The notes under the pieces were generated by a model that searched no databases, had not been told where the DNA came from, and saw nothing but the letters and a program-made list of their open reading frames with translations. DNA of 64,000 nucleotides from Streptococcus pneumoniae. Lineage in GTDB: Bacteria > Bacillota > Bacilli > Lactobacillales > Streptococcaceae. The position numbers were made by a program, and so were the translations under genes. Shown one piece after another: positions 1-8,090 of this stretch (position 1 is the first letter of the stretch; the number at the start of each line of letters is the position of its first letter). The DNA is taken from assembly GCA_040719455.1 (NCBI GenBank), contig JBFDTN010000001.1:1769501-1833500 (forward strand), given 5' to 3'.

Positions 1-807
1 GATTCAGATGATGAGCCGACTAAAGCCATTCGGCGCAAGAAAAATGCCAGTATGGTCTTAGCTGCTCGTGCAGTCAAACAGAAAGAAGCAGACGCTCTTT
101 TGTCAGCAGGAAATACTGGAGCGCTTCTTGCAGCTGGATTTTTCATTGTGGGACGAATGAAGAGCATTGATCGTCCAGCTCTTTTATCGACCTTGCCAAC
201 GACAGATGGTAAAGGTTTTGACATGATGGATTTAGGGGCTAATGCGGAAAATACACCGCAGCATTTGCACCAGTATGCTATTATGGGATCTTTTTATGCT
301 GAGCAGGTCCGTGGTGTGAGTCGTCCGCGTGTGGGGCTATTAAACAACGGTACAGAAAGTAGCAAGGGTGACCCATTGCGTAAGGAAACCTATGATCTTT
401 TATCAGCGGATGCGTCTATCAACTTTGTCGGAAATGTGGAGGCGCGTGATTTGATGAGTGGAGTTGCCGATGTAGTGGTGACGGATGGCTTCACTGGAAA
501 TGCAGTACTAAAGACCATGGAAGGCACAGCCATGGGCATTATGGGACAGTTGAAAACGAGTATTCTCAAAGGTGGTTGGAAAGCGAAATTAGGGGCTTTG
601 TTGCTTAAGGGGAGCCTTCGAGAGCTCAAGCAATCTTTGGATTACTCAGATGTTGGTGGAGCAGTTTTGTTTGGTGTAGCCGCACCGGTCGTGAAGACCC
701 ATGGCTCAAGTGATGCTAAAGCCGTATATAGCACGCTACGTCAAATTCGCACCATGCTAGAAACAGCCGTGGTGGAGAAAGCTGTGGCAGAATTTTCAGG
801 AGAGTAA
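1..807 (+). CDS. plsX: Phosphate acyltransferase PlsX (3' part)
   Basis: The reading frame is open from the first base of the window, so this is the C-terminal 268 residues of a protein usually about 330 residues long. PlsX makes acyl-phosphate from acyl-ACP and inorganic phosphate, the first committed step of phosphatidic acid synthesis by the PlsX/PlsY route at the inner face of the membrane. Family segments are visible around [19 protein letters not shown] and [13 protein letters not shown]. The stop lies one base before the start of acpP, so the two are translationally close and share the lipid pathway. The real start is outside the window. Confidence 0.96.
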   Translation, partial: DSDDEPTKAIRRKKNASMVLAARAVKQKEADALLSAGNTGALLAAGFFIVGRMKSIDRPALLSTLPTTDGKGFDMMDLGANAENTPQHLHQYAIMGSFYAEQVRGVSRPRVGLLNNGTESSKGDPLRKETYDLLSADASINFVGNVEARDLMSGVADVVVTDGFTGNAVLKTMEGTAMGIMGQLKTSILKGGWKAKLGALLLKGSLRELKQSLDYSDVGGAVLFGVAAPVVKTHGSSDAKAVYSTLRQIRTMLETAVVEKAVAEFSGE

Positions 808-808
808 C

Positions 809-1045
809 ATGACCAATAAAGAAACCTATCAGCAGTTAGTAGCGATTATTGAAGAGCGAAAGGGCAAGGACTTTCAAGTTCGACCAGAATTGAGTTTAAA
901 GGATGACTTGCAGGTGGATTCGGTGGATTTGATGGAGTTTATTCTCACCATCGAAGATACGTTTGCCATTGAAATCTCAGATGAAGAGATTGATAGGCTT
1001 GAAAATATCCGCGATATTCTCAACTTGATTGAAGAGAAAAAATAG
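809..1045 (+). CDS. acpP: Acyl carrier protein
   Basis: This is a 78-residue acidic protein with the DSVD phosphopantetheine attachment motif (Ser near residue 37, in DLQVDSVDLMEF). It carries acyl chains as thioesters. It begins one base after the plsX stop. The plsX-acpP pairing is common in streptococci, which usually have another ACP gene in the fab cluster, so this copy probably serves acyl transfer to PlsX. Length and helix pattern fit a complete ACP. Confidence 0.95.
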   Translation: MTNKETYQQLVAIIEERKGKDFQVRPELSLKDDLQVDSVDLMEFILTIEDTFAIEISDEEIDRLENIRDILNLIEEKK

Positions 1046-1055
1046 CTAGAAAAGG

Positions 1056-1100
1056 GAGTGAGGAAAATGGATTTCTACGAAATCATGATGAGTCTCACTC
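1056..1100. repeat. Short palindromic element between acpP and sortase gene
   Basis: An outer inverted repeat GAGTGAG/CTCACTC encloses an inner one GATTTC/GAAATC separated by TAC. The layout resembles the left half of the dispersed repeats at about 4751, 23306 and 39991. It lies between the acpP stop and the sortase ribosome binding site and could be a truncated copy of that family. An open frame in the sortase frame runs through it from a GTG at 1058, which makes that upstream start unlikely. Confidence 0.5.
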
Positions 1101-1126
1101 TCATTTTTCAAGAGGAGGAATCCATT

Positions 1127-1972
1127 ATGAGTCGAGTATCTCGTCGTAACCCCAAAAAAGCGAATTGTATTTCACTTGTTTTGAGTATCTTAGTCTTTTT
1201 AGCAGCTTTGGCATTTTTTGTCTGGAAGATGTTTGTAACGACTCCAGAAATGACTACACCGACTGCTCCTAAGCAAGATGTGACGAGTAGTGTTGTTTCA
1301 AAATCTTATACAGTCTCTCAAGAGGAAAAAGATTATCTCAAACAACGGTTTGAACCTCTACTTCAAACCAATGCAGAGACAATCGGTTATATCTATATTC
1401 CAAAAACTCTTTTAGATGAACCAGTCGTTCAAACGACTGACAATGCTACTTATTTGGATAAAACTTTTGAAGGGGAAAATGTTCCGCTTCTTGGAGCGGT
1501 CTTTATGGATACAGATAACAGTAAACATTTCAGTGATCAGTTGACTTGGTTATTTGCCCATGCGCGTGGGAGTCTTGTTCCAGACCATCGCATGTTTAAA
1601 GTGGTGAACTATTACCAAGACCAAAATTACTTTAATGAACATCCCTATGTCGTAGTGGAAACACCAGAAAGAAAGTATTACTATGAAGCGATTGCAGATG
1701 TGATTGTACCAGAAAATACAGCTTTCTACAAAACAGCTTTTCAAAATGAAGAAGAATTCCAAACACAATTACAGGATGTTTACAAACTTGCCAATGTGAA
1801 AAAGCCAAATGTGAAAGTGAGTGCTAAAGATAAGTATCTTGTCCTTTCTACCTGCTTAGAAGAAGATGATACCATGCGTTCAAATCTCTATCTTCGTCAG
1901 ATTCCTGATAGGGAGTTGACAGATTTCCTAGCAGCACACGGAGATCAGTTGGCTTATACTCCAACAAGATAA
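1127..1972 (+). CDS. Class B-like sortase
   Basis: Sortases are membrane transpeptidases that cleave a C-terminal sorting signal and attach the protein to the wall or a pilus. This 281-residue protein has a basic N-terminus, one membrane anchor at about residues 14-36, a catalytic His region (TWLFAHARGS), the catalytic Cys in LVLSTCLEED and a downstream Arg (YLRQI). The insertion around YYQDQNYFNEHP between His and Cys fits class B. I chose the ATG at 1127 because AGGAGG lies 6-7 bases upstream; the GTG at 1058 would add 23 residues coded by a palindrome. No class B-type substrate lies nearby; the two surface proteins in the window carry ordinary LPXTG signals. Confidence 0.85.
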   Translation: MSRVSRRNPKKANCISLVLSILVFLAALAFFVWKMFVTTPEMTTPTAPKQDVTSSVVSKSYTVSQEEKDYLKQRFEPLLQTNAETIGYIYIPKTLLDEPVVQTTDNATYLDKTFEGENVPLLGAVFMDTDNSKHFSDQLTWLFAHARGSLVPDHRMFKVVNYYQDQNYFNEHPYVVVETPERKYYYEAIADVIVPENTAFYKTAFQNEEEFQTQLQDVYKLANVKKPNVKVSAKDKYLVLSTCLEEDDTMRSNLYLRQIPDRELTDFLAAHGDQLAYTPTR

Positions 1973-1977
1973 GAAAA

Positions 1978-1999
1978 GAGCCCTTGAGGGGCTTTTTTT
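1978..1999 (+). terminator. Rho-independent terminator after the sortase gene
   Basis: The stem AGCCC/GGGCT with loop TTGA is followed by seven T. It begins just after the sortase stop and separates it from the Ptp operon. Confidence 0.85.
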
Positions 2000-2066
2000 G
2001 TGACAAATGTGATGGGAACTTTGCAAATCCTTAAAGTTTAGAACAGATATTTTCCCCATTTTACGC

Positions 2067-2072
2067 TATAAT
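2067..2072 (+). promoter_or_regulatory. -10 box (TATAAT) of the ptp operon
   Basis: A consensus TATAAT lies 23 bases before the ptp start, with an AAGGAGG ribosome binding site between. I see no good -35 box at the expected distance. Confidence 0.6.
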
Positions 2073-2089
2073 AGAAAGGAGGTGTCAAT

Positions 2090-2515
2090 ATGAAAAAAGT
2101 TGTTTTTGTATGTTTGGGAAATATCTGTCGCAGTCCGATGGCAGAGTTTGTGATGAAAAGTTTGACGGATGAAATCTATATCGAAAGTCGTGCCACATCC
2201 AGCTGGGAACATGGCAATCCGATTCACCAAGGAACGCAGAAAATCCTACAAGAGTACGGGATTGACTATGACAAGAAAAAGACTTCCCAGCAAATGTCAG
2301 ATATGGATTTTGCGAACTTTGATTACATTATTGGCATGGATAGTGCCAATATCCGAGATTTAAACAAGATGGCACCGGCAGCCTATAAAGAAAAAATTGT
2401 GCCTTTTACGTCGCAAAGTGTACCTGATCCTTGGTACACAGGGGATTTTCAAGAAACCTATGATATTGTGCAAAAAGGCTGTCAAGAATGGCTGGAAAGA
2501 TTAGGCAAAGAATAG
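2090..2515 (+). CDS. Low-molecular-weight protein tyrosine phosphatase
   Basis: A 141-residue member of the low-Mr PTP family. The P-loop CLGNICRS (Cys at about residue 8, Arg at 14) is the nucleophile and phosphate-binding loop, and the general-acid loop is seen in VPDPW near residue 109. It removes phosphate from phosphotyrosine in the cytosol. The start is fixed by AAGGAGG upstream. It heads a three-gene run with a MORN protein (4-base gap) and an O-acyltransferase, which suggests a role linked to envelope modification; in streptococci such phosphatases are often tied to surface polysaccharide or adhesion control, but the target here is not visible. Confidence 0.92.
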   Translation: MKKVVFVCLGNICRSPMAEFVMKSLTDEIYIESRATSSWEHGNPIHQGTQKILQEYGIDYDKKKTSQQMSDMDFANFDYIIGMDSANIRDLNKMAPAAYKEKIVPFTSQSVPDPWYTGDFQETYDIVQKGCQEWLERLGKE

Positions 2516-2519
2516 TAAA

Positions 2520-2933
2520 ATGGAAAAAATCAGAGAATTATATGAAACTTATAAGGTTTATTTGACACGGCAAAATATTGAGATTTTCTCAGTCATGGTG
2601 ATTGTGATTTCAGCCTTGGTGGTGTTTACATCAAGTATTCCTAGTCATGGGGTCTTGACCTTGGACAAGGGGAGCATCAAATATGATGGGAGCTTGGTTC
2701 GTGGCAAGATGAATGGAGAAGGAACCTTGACTTTTGCGAATGGAGATACCTATAAAGGGAAGTTTCGAAATGGAACCTTTAATGGCAAAGGTACTTTTAC
2801 CGCGAAAGCTGGCTGGACGTACGAAGGAGACTTTGTTAATGGTCAGCCAGAAGGTCAGGGAACTTTGACAACAGAGAGTAATACGATTTATAAAGGCAAG
2901 TTTAAACAGGGGATTTATCAGAATGCGCATTAA
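2520..2933 (+). CDS. Membrane-anchored MORN-repeat protein
   Basis: A 137-residue protein with a short N-terminal cytoplasmic stretch, one hydrophobic segment at about residues 22-39 and a C-terminal block of four MORN-type repeats (YDGSLVRGKMNGEGTL, YKGKFRNGTFNGKGTF, YEGDFVNGQPEGQGTL, YKGKF). MORN repeats form small beta-sheets used for protein or lipid contacts. The gene follows ptp by four bases and overlaps the acyltransferase start by 11 bases, so the three are probably co-translated. No enzymatic motif is seen; it may be an accessory subunit of the acyltransferase (inference). Confidence 0.85.
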   Translation: MEKIRELYETYKVYLTRQNIEIFSVMVIVISALVVFTSSIPSHGVLTLDKGSIKYDGSLVRGKMNGEGTLTFANGDTYKGKFRNGTFNGKGTFTAKAGWTYEGDFVNGQPEGQGTLTTESNTIYKGKFKQGIYQNAH

Positions 2934-4737
2934 GTGGTTTTCTTTGGTGAGGATTACAGGGCTGCTCTTAGTCCTGCTTTACCATTATTTTAAGGATGTG
3001 TTTCCAGGAGGATTTATCGGAGTTGATATCTTCTTTACCTTTTCAGGATTTCTTATTACAGCCCTTTTGATTGACGAATTTGCTCGATCACATCGTATTG
3101 ATTTACTAGGGTTTTTAAGGCGTCGTTTTTATCGAATTGTACCTCCTTTGGTATTGATGTTGCTTGTCACTATGCCGTTTACGTTTCTAGTTCGACAGGA
3201 CTTCATTGCTAGTATCGGTGTGCAGACAGCTGCGGTTTTGGGATTTGTGACCAATATCTATGAGATTTTCTCAGGTGGAAATTATGAAACGCAGTTTATT
3301 CCGCATCTGTTTGTCCATACGTGGAGCTTGGCTTTAGAAGTACATTACTATGTTTTATGGGGCTTCTTTGCTTGGTTTTTAGGAAAGCGTAGTAAAAATG
3401 TCGGGCAGTATCGTGGAATGATTTTCTTGACATCGGTCTTGCTATTTTTCTTTAGCTTTGGAGCTATGTTTATCGGTGCGTTTTTATCACCAAACTACTC
3501 TGCGATTTATTTCTCGACATTGACGCATGTTTTCCCCTTCTTTATGGGAAGTGCTTTAGCGACCTTGACAGGGGTGACAAATGTAGGAGCTTTGCTCAAA
3601 AAGCTTGAACGTTCGATGTCTCTTCAGAAAATCTTGGGTGTCTTAATGGGAAGTTTTTTTGCTTTAGTCTTGCTTAGTCTTTTCTTGAAATTTGAGAATC
3701 TTTGGACCTACTTGGTTGGATTTTTAGTAGCGACGATATTAGCAGCAACCATGATCTTGATGACGCGTCTTTTGCATGAAAAGACGCCTAAGGTGAAAGA
3801 AGCAAAAATCATTAGCTTTATTGCAGATACAAGCTATGGAGTCTATCTATTCCATTGGCCGCTATATGTGATTTTCTCTCAAGTCATGGAGAATGTTTCT
3901 GCAAGTGTAGCGACTACGATTTTGTCCTTTAGTTTTGCGGCTCTATCTTTCTATTTATTAGAGCCGATGATTGCTGGGCGCCATCCCAAAGTATTTGGAG
4001 TAGAATTAGACTTTAGTGCGGCTAAAAAGCCGATTGTCTACTCATCTGCGATTCTTGGCTTTGTCTTTTTGATTGTCCTGTTTCGTGCGCCAAAGGTTGG
4101 ACCATTTGAAACAGACCTTATGGTCAATGCTCTTCATCAAGCTGATGAAAAGATGCAAATGACTCGCCAGCAAGCAGATAGTGCAGTGGCAAGTGATTAC
4201 AATGTCAAAAAAGGAAATAGCTTGATTGGAGATTCTGTGGCTCTTCGGGCAAGCGACTGGCTAAAAGATGCTATCCCAGATATTCAAGTGGATGCAGTAG
4301 TTAGTAGAAACCTACAAACAGGCTTAGAAACCTTTGAAACAGCCATTAAAAACAAGATATTGGCTGAAAATGTCATTCTTGCTTTAGGGACAAACACGGT
4401 AGGTGATTACGAAGAAATGCTTGATAGCATTGTGGAGAAATTACCAAAAGGCCATCGTTTGATTTTGGTCACTCCTTATGATGGGCGTAATTCAGGCAAT
4501 CCTTCGACGATTGTCGCTAAAACGCGTGCCTATGAACTAGAGCTAGCTCAGAAATATGACTTTATCTACATTGCAGACTGGGAAGAGACGGCTGTGGCAA
4601 GTCCAGACATCTGGGCAGGGACAGATAATGTTCACTTTGGTTCGGAATCAACCACGATTACAAAAGGTGGCGAGCTCTATGCACAGACAGTCAAGGAAGC
4701 CTTAGAGGAAGCGAATAAAGGCCCTGTCAAACCATAG
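2923..4737 (+). CDS. Acyltransferase-3 / SGNH O-acetyltransferase (OatA-like)
   Basis: A 604-residue two-part membrane enzyme. The N-terminal acyltransferase-3 domain, residues 1 to about 380, has about ten membrane segments and the early RITGLLLVLLYHYFKD and GFIGVDIFFTFSGFLIT signatures. The C-terminal extracellular SGNH-hydrolase domain has GDSVALRASDW (nucleophile Ser near residue 437) and the DNVHF block with catalytic Asp/His near residue 567. This is the plan of peptidoglycan or teichoic acid O-acetyltransferases such as OatA, which protect wall glycan from lysozyme; the acceptor cannot be told from sequence. Its start overlaps the MORN gene. Confidence 0.88.
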   Translation: MRIKWFSLVRITGLLLVLLYHYFKDVFPGGFIGVDIFFTFSGFLITALLIDEFARSHRIDLLGFLRRRFYRIVPPLVLMLLVTMPFTFLVRQDFIASIGVQTAAVLGFVTNIYEIFSGGNYETQFIPHLFVHTWSLALEVHYYVLWGFFAWFLGKRSKNVGQYRGMIFLTSVLLFFFSFGAMFIGAFLSPNYSAIYFSTLTHVFPFFMGSALATLTGVTNVGALLKKLERSMSLQKILGVLMGSFFALVLLSLFLKFENLWTYLVGFLVATILAATMILMTRLLHEKTPKVKEAKIISFIADTSYGVYLFHWPLYVIFSQVMENVSASVATTILSFSFAALSFYLLEPMIAGRHPKVFGVELDFSAAKKPIVYSSAILGFVFLIVLFRAPKVGPFETDLMVNALHQADEKMQMTRQQADSAVASDYNVKKGNSLIGDSVALRASDWLKDAIPDIQVDAVVSRNLQTGLETFETAIKNKILAENVILALGTNTVGDYEEMLDSIVEKLPKGHRLILVTPYDGRNSGNPSTIVAKTRAYELELAQKYDFIYIADWEETAVASPDIWAGTDNVHFGSESTTITKGGELYAQTVKEALEEANKGPVKP

Positions 4738-4750
4738 GAATAAAAGACTA

Positions 4751-5085
4751 GGAGTGGGACTCAATCGTGATTCCGAAGAAATTGATTTTGTTGTCTTTGC
4801 TTTCCAATTTTTAGGCTCAGGAGTGAACAGTCCACTGGACTAACCTCGCTTTCGAGTTTCCAAGCTCGGATACTAACAGTCCACTGGACTAGCCTCGCTT
4901 TTGAGTATCCTGCAAGTTGACGCTTTCACAATTGAGAATTGTGAAAGGTTGGAAATAAGGCTAGCGAAGACAAGTTCGCTAGCTTCTTTTAATAGAATAT
5001 TGATTTATCAATGTTTTACAAGTCCGACAACTACTGCGTCAAGCTGTTCAAACCATAAAAGTAAGGAGGTTGGCTACTTTGGCAC
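4751..5085 (+). repeat. Dispersed palindromic intergenic repeat, long copy with internal insertion
   Basis: This gene-free stretch begins with the palindromic motif GGAGTGGGACTC...GATTCCGAAG and ends with a block (GATTTATCAATGTTTTACAA, ACAACTACTGCGTCAA, GAGGTTGG) that is also in the copy at 23306-23488. Between them sits extra sequence with two imperfect direct repeats carrying AACAGTCCACTGGACTA, itself a near-palindrome, and an AATTGAGAATTGTGAAAG segment. The right end is cut by the IS3-type element starting near 5086; matching repeat sequence (TACTTTTGTTCC) resumes after that IS at about 8454. Confidence 0.6.
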
Positions 5086-5165
5086 TGCACCCCAATAATG
5101 AGACCTAAGAAAAACACTATTTTGAGACCTATTTCGGCACTTTGTCAACTGTAGTGGGTGAAGTA

Positions 5166-5263
5166 TTATCCCATACGAGAGAGAATCAGGTTGGTTCTCT
5201 CTTTTTGTATGTTTAAAGCGATGAGAATTTTAGCTTTGAAGTTTTTAAAGTTTCTAATCGCTG
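5166..5263 (-). pseudogene. C-terminal fragment of ISL3-type transposase
   Basis: Read on the minus strand this gives RNFKNFKAKILIALNIQKER..., matching the last ~30 residues of the intact ISL3 transposase at 60738-61994. Just outside it, at about 5264-5300 in another frame, is YQLLLFHFQEKNS, which belongs about 75 residues earlier in the intact protein. The copy therefore has an internal deletion of roughly 220 bp beside the IS630 insertion. Confidence 0.85.
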
Positions 5264-5339
5264 TTCTTCTCCTGAAAATGGAACAGCAAGAGCTGATATA
5301 CTCCTTTAGTTTATAAACAGTATGTGTTATAATAAGTTT

Positions 5340-5678
5340 ATGGCTTACGAATTGAATTTTAGAAAACGAGTAATAGACTACGTTACTGCTGGTCACACCA
5401 AAAAAGAAGCATGTGCAGTTTTTGGTATTAGTACCAATACGTTGTATGTGTGGGAAAAACAGCTTGCAGAACAAGGACACCTAGAGCGGAAAGCACGAGT
5501 TGCCAAGTCTCGAAAAATTCCCTTAGATCAATTAGAAGCATATGTAGAGCAACACCCGGATGCTTTTTTGCGGGAAATAGCAGAACACTTTAACTGCCGT
5601 ATCTCCTCTGTTTGGGCAGCTCTCAAGCAACTCGGTATCACTTTAAAAAAAGACGACGACCTACAGCGAACAAAATAA
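5340..5678 (+). CDS. IS630-type transposase, N-terminal part (OrfA)
   Basis: A DNA-binding half of an IS630 transposase with helix-turn-helix segments (VIDYVTAGHTKKEACAVFGISTNTLYVWEKQ, then a second winged segment near FLREIAEHFNCRISSVWAALKQL). I start it at the ATG at 5340 (MAYELNF) rather than 5322, because that is the family's usual N-terminus. It ends after a run of seven A; the downstream OrfB frame is open back to that A-run, so the full protein needs a frame change there. Confidence 0.85.
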   Translation: MAYELNFRKRVIDYVTAGHTKKEACAVFGISTNTLYVWEKQLAEQGHLERKARVAKSRKIPLDQLEAYVEQHPDAFLREIAEHFNCRISSVWAALKQLGITLKKDDDLQRTK

Positions 5679-5685
5679 GGAGGAA

Positions 5686-6177
5686 GTGAGACGGTATCAT
5701 GAGGTTTTATCCTGCTTTGATACCATCCCTATTGTCTATATTGATGAAACAGGGATTGATACCTATCTTTACCGAAAGCGAGGTCGAGCACCTAGAGGCG
5801 TGAAGGTCTATGACAAGATAAGTGGTCGTCGTTTTGAACGTACATCTGTCGTTGCAGGGCTGGTTGGTCAGGATATTGTTGCGCCTATGATTTACAAAGA
5901 AAGCATGACAAGTGACTTTTTTACTAAGTGGTTTGACAAGCAACTCTTGCCTTCTTTGTCAGAGCCCCATCTGATTGTGATGGACAATGCTAGCTTTCAC
6001 CCTAAAGCCAGGTTAGATAAACTCGCCATAGACAAAGGGCATTATTTTTTTCCATTACCTCCTTATTCGCCCGAACTCAATCCAATTGAACACTATTGGG
6101 CGAATCTCAAACATAAGGTTCGGGAGCTACTTAGAGCTGGCAAGTCTATCTATGAAAGTCTAAAATACTGTTTATAG
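5686..6177 (+). CDS. IS630-type transposase, catalytic part (OrfB)
   Basis: The DDE integrase-like domain: first Asp in VYIDETGID, second in LIVMDNASFH, Glu in SPELNPIEHYWANLK. This is the domain that cuts and joins DNA ends. The frame extends upstream without an obvious start to the A7 run at 5645-5651, where OrfA ends. Joining the two needs a +1 (or -2) shift, since the -1 frame stops quickly. The stop lies within the right terminal repeat. Confidence 0.85.
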   Translation: MRRYHEVLSCFDTIPIVYIDETGIDTYLYRKRGRAPRGVKVYDKISGRRFERTSVVAGLVGQDIVAPMIYKESMTSDFFTKWFDKQLLPSLSEPHLIVMDNASFHPKARLDKLAIDKGHYFFPLPPYSPELNPIEHYWANLKHKVRELLRAGKSIYESLKYCL

Positions 6178-6181
6178 ACTA

Positions 6182-7172
6182 AACGACTATAAAGATCATA
6201 ATAGTGCCTTAGTTCCTCTGATAAGTCTAAGGTCTTTTGAACTACTTCTCTAGGGGTTACTGTTTGTCTAAAGGTTCGAGAATAAAAGAGCTTGTTAGAT
6301 AGTTTCCGGCTGTCTTTTTGGAGGATTCTCCAATGATGTTTCATAGCTCGATAAGGAAGAGAACCCTTGTCAAAGCTCTTCATAATGGCAATCCGAGTGG
6401 ACATCATAGCTCGGCTCAGGTGCTGCATAATATGGAAACGATCCAGGACAATCTTTGCTTTCGGGAATAAGAGTTTAATGATAGGAATGTAGTTTCCAGA
6501 CATATCTACAGTTACGACATTGACGTTTTCCCTGACCTCTCTCGTGTATTTGAAGAAGTAGTTTTTAATGGTTGTTTGACGATTGTTCTCAAGAATAGTG
6601 ATAATCTTTTTTGTTTGAAAATCCTGAGCGATAAAGGCAAGCTTTCCCTTATTTCGTGAGAATTCATCCCAAGAGAGGACTTTAGGTAATTGTGAGAACT
6701 GTTCCTTGAAGGAGAATTGATTCAGTTTTCTCTGCACAACAGAGACAGAGATATGAAGTCTTCTAGCAATATCAGAGTTCGTTACTTTTTCGGTATGTAG
6801 TTGAGTGATTTTATCCCAGATAGGTTGAGAAATTTGATGATGTTTCTTGACGAGAGTCGTTTGAGATACGGATACACGTAGACAAGTCTTGCATTTAAAG
6901 CGCCGTTTTCTCAGTTTTAGAAGAGTAGGAAATCCTTGAAGATCGAGAATAGGAATAGAGGATTCTCGTTGGAAGTCATATTTTATCATCTTTCCTTGGC
7001 AGTGAGGACAAGGAGGAGCAGGATAGTCTAAGGTTGCTTGAAGGAGGATATGGGATTTAACTTTGTAAGCAGAAGTGATGGTGATATTTTTATCTTTTAT
7101 TCCGATAAGATTTGTGGTATTATTAAGTCGTTCCATATGATTCTTTCTAATGTGAGTTTCGTCGCTTTTCAT
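6182..7172 (-). pseudogene. ISL3-type transposase, N-terminal part (disrupted)
   Basis: About 320 residues aligned with the intact transposase at 60738-61994. The zinc-finger-like region (CPHCQGK...CKTCLR, residues about 45-90 after the MERLNN start) and the first catalytic segments (LSWDEFSRNKGK, TVDMSGNYIP, IVLDRFHIMQHL) are present. The gene breaks off where the IS630-type element is inserted (6181/6182), and the apparent ORF runs on into IS630 sequence to 6150. The last Glu-containing segment of the DDE domain is lost, so the protein should be inactive. Confidence 0.9.
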
Positions 7173-7260
7173 TATAGATTATATGGGACTTTTTTTCTAC
7201 ACTGAAAAAGCCCTATAATCTCTTCAGTGGAAGTTACCCACTACAGAAATTATAGAGCCC

Positions 7261-8043
7261 CTATTTCCTATATTCTATAGGGGATAGGTCATTTAATTTC
7301 CGTTGAATTCTAGTTTCATTATAAAATATGATGTAATTTTTGACAATATCTGTTATACTATCTTTAGTTAGGTTTCTCCAGTTATGGAGATAGAAGGTTT
7401 CAGACTTTAAGACGGAATGAAACCATTCAATACAGGCGTTATCTGCTGGTGTTCCTTTTCGGGACATGGAGCGGATAATGCCTTTTTCTGTGCATGTTTG
7501 GTAATAGGCTTTAGAGGTATAGACCGATCCTTGATCACTGTGTAAGAGTGTTCCTTTCGGTAAATCCAACTGATTTAACGTATCTAAGACAAAGTCTGTG
7601 TCTTGACTATCTGAAATTGTATAAGCTACAATCTCGCGATTGTACAAATCCATAATGGACGAGAGATAAAGTTTACAGTTTCCGAAATAGAGATAGGTGA
7701 TGTCTGTTACCAATCTTTGAAGAGGTTGTTTGGCTTGGAAGTCCCTATTGAGCTTATTTTCTGTGACATAGTAAGGTTTGCCAAGTTTTGGGACCTTCTT
7801 TGTTTTGACACGGCAAAGCCAAGCATTTTGTTTCATGATACGATAGACCTTTTTGTGATTCACTGTCAAACCATATCTGCTTTTTAGAAGCCGTGTAATA
7901 GTTCGATAACCATAAATACAGCCATTTTCAAGGCACAATGTCTCAATCTTCTCAGTGATATCATCTATCGTTTTTACCGTTATTGGTTCAGATTTCCAGC
8001 GATAGTAGGTGGATCTTGCCACACCAAAACAAGCCAAAATCAT
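7261..8043 (-). CDS. IS3-family transposase OrfB (rve integrase domain)
   Basis: The catalytic half of an IS3/IS150-type transposase. DDE residues are seen in RLVTDITYLYF, LLHSDQGSVYTS and the NACIEWFHSVLKSE segment. The stop codon (complement of 7261-7263) lies within the 8-bp target duplication made by the ISL3-type insertion, so OrfB keeps its full length (ending SPIEYRK) despite the insertion. The frame is open upstream past the end of orfA to an A6G slippery site, so OrfB is probably made as an OrfAB fusion. Confidence 0.9.
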   Translation of the reverse strand: MILACFGVARSTYYRWKSEPITVKTIDDITEKIETLCLENGCIYGYRTITRLLKSRYGLTVNHKKVYRIMKQNAWLCRVKTKKVPKLGKPYYVTENKLNRDFQAKQPLQRLVTDITYLYFGNCKLYLSSIMDLYNREIVAYTISDSQDTDFVLDTLNQLDLPKGTLLHSDQGSVYTSKAYYQTCTEKGIIRSMSRKGTPADNACIEWFHSVLKSETFYLHNWRNLTKDSITDIVKNYIIFYNETRIQRKLNDLSPIEYRK

Positions 8044-8090
8044 CGCAATTGGATAGTCAACTTTATACCCTTCTACAAGCTTGATAAGGG

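Larger units (their letters stand above)
5307..6181 (+). mobile_element. IS630-family element (innermost)
   Basis: Terminal inverted repeats TAGTTTATAAACAGTAT (5307-5323) and its complement ATACTGTTTATAGACTA (6165-6181), one mismatch, enclose two plus-strand ORFs for an IS630-type transposase. The ends begin and finish with TA, fitting TA-target insertion. The total of about 875 bp is near full length for this family. It sits inside the ISL3-type transposase gene. Confidence 0.9.
5136..7259 (-). mobile_element. ISL3-family element, interrupted and internally deleted
   Basis: The ends match the intact copy at 60703-62119: GGCACTTTGTCAACTGTAGTGGG at the left and the complement of GGCTCTATAATTTCTGTAGTGGG at the right. 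The 8-bp direct repeat CCTATTTC flanks it (5128-5135 and 7260-7267), a target duplication inside the IS3-type element. The transposase is split by an IS630-type element (5307-6181) and has lost about 70 codons next to that insertion, so this copy is dead. Confidence 0.9.

Noticed and set aside
4901..5098. 65-residue ORF in the repeat before the nested IS
   Set aside because: Lies wholly in the dispersed repeat and runs into the IS3 end; no homology recognised.
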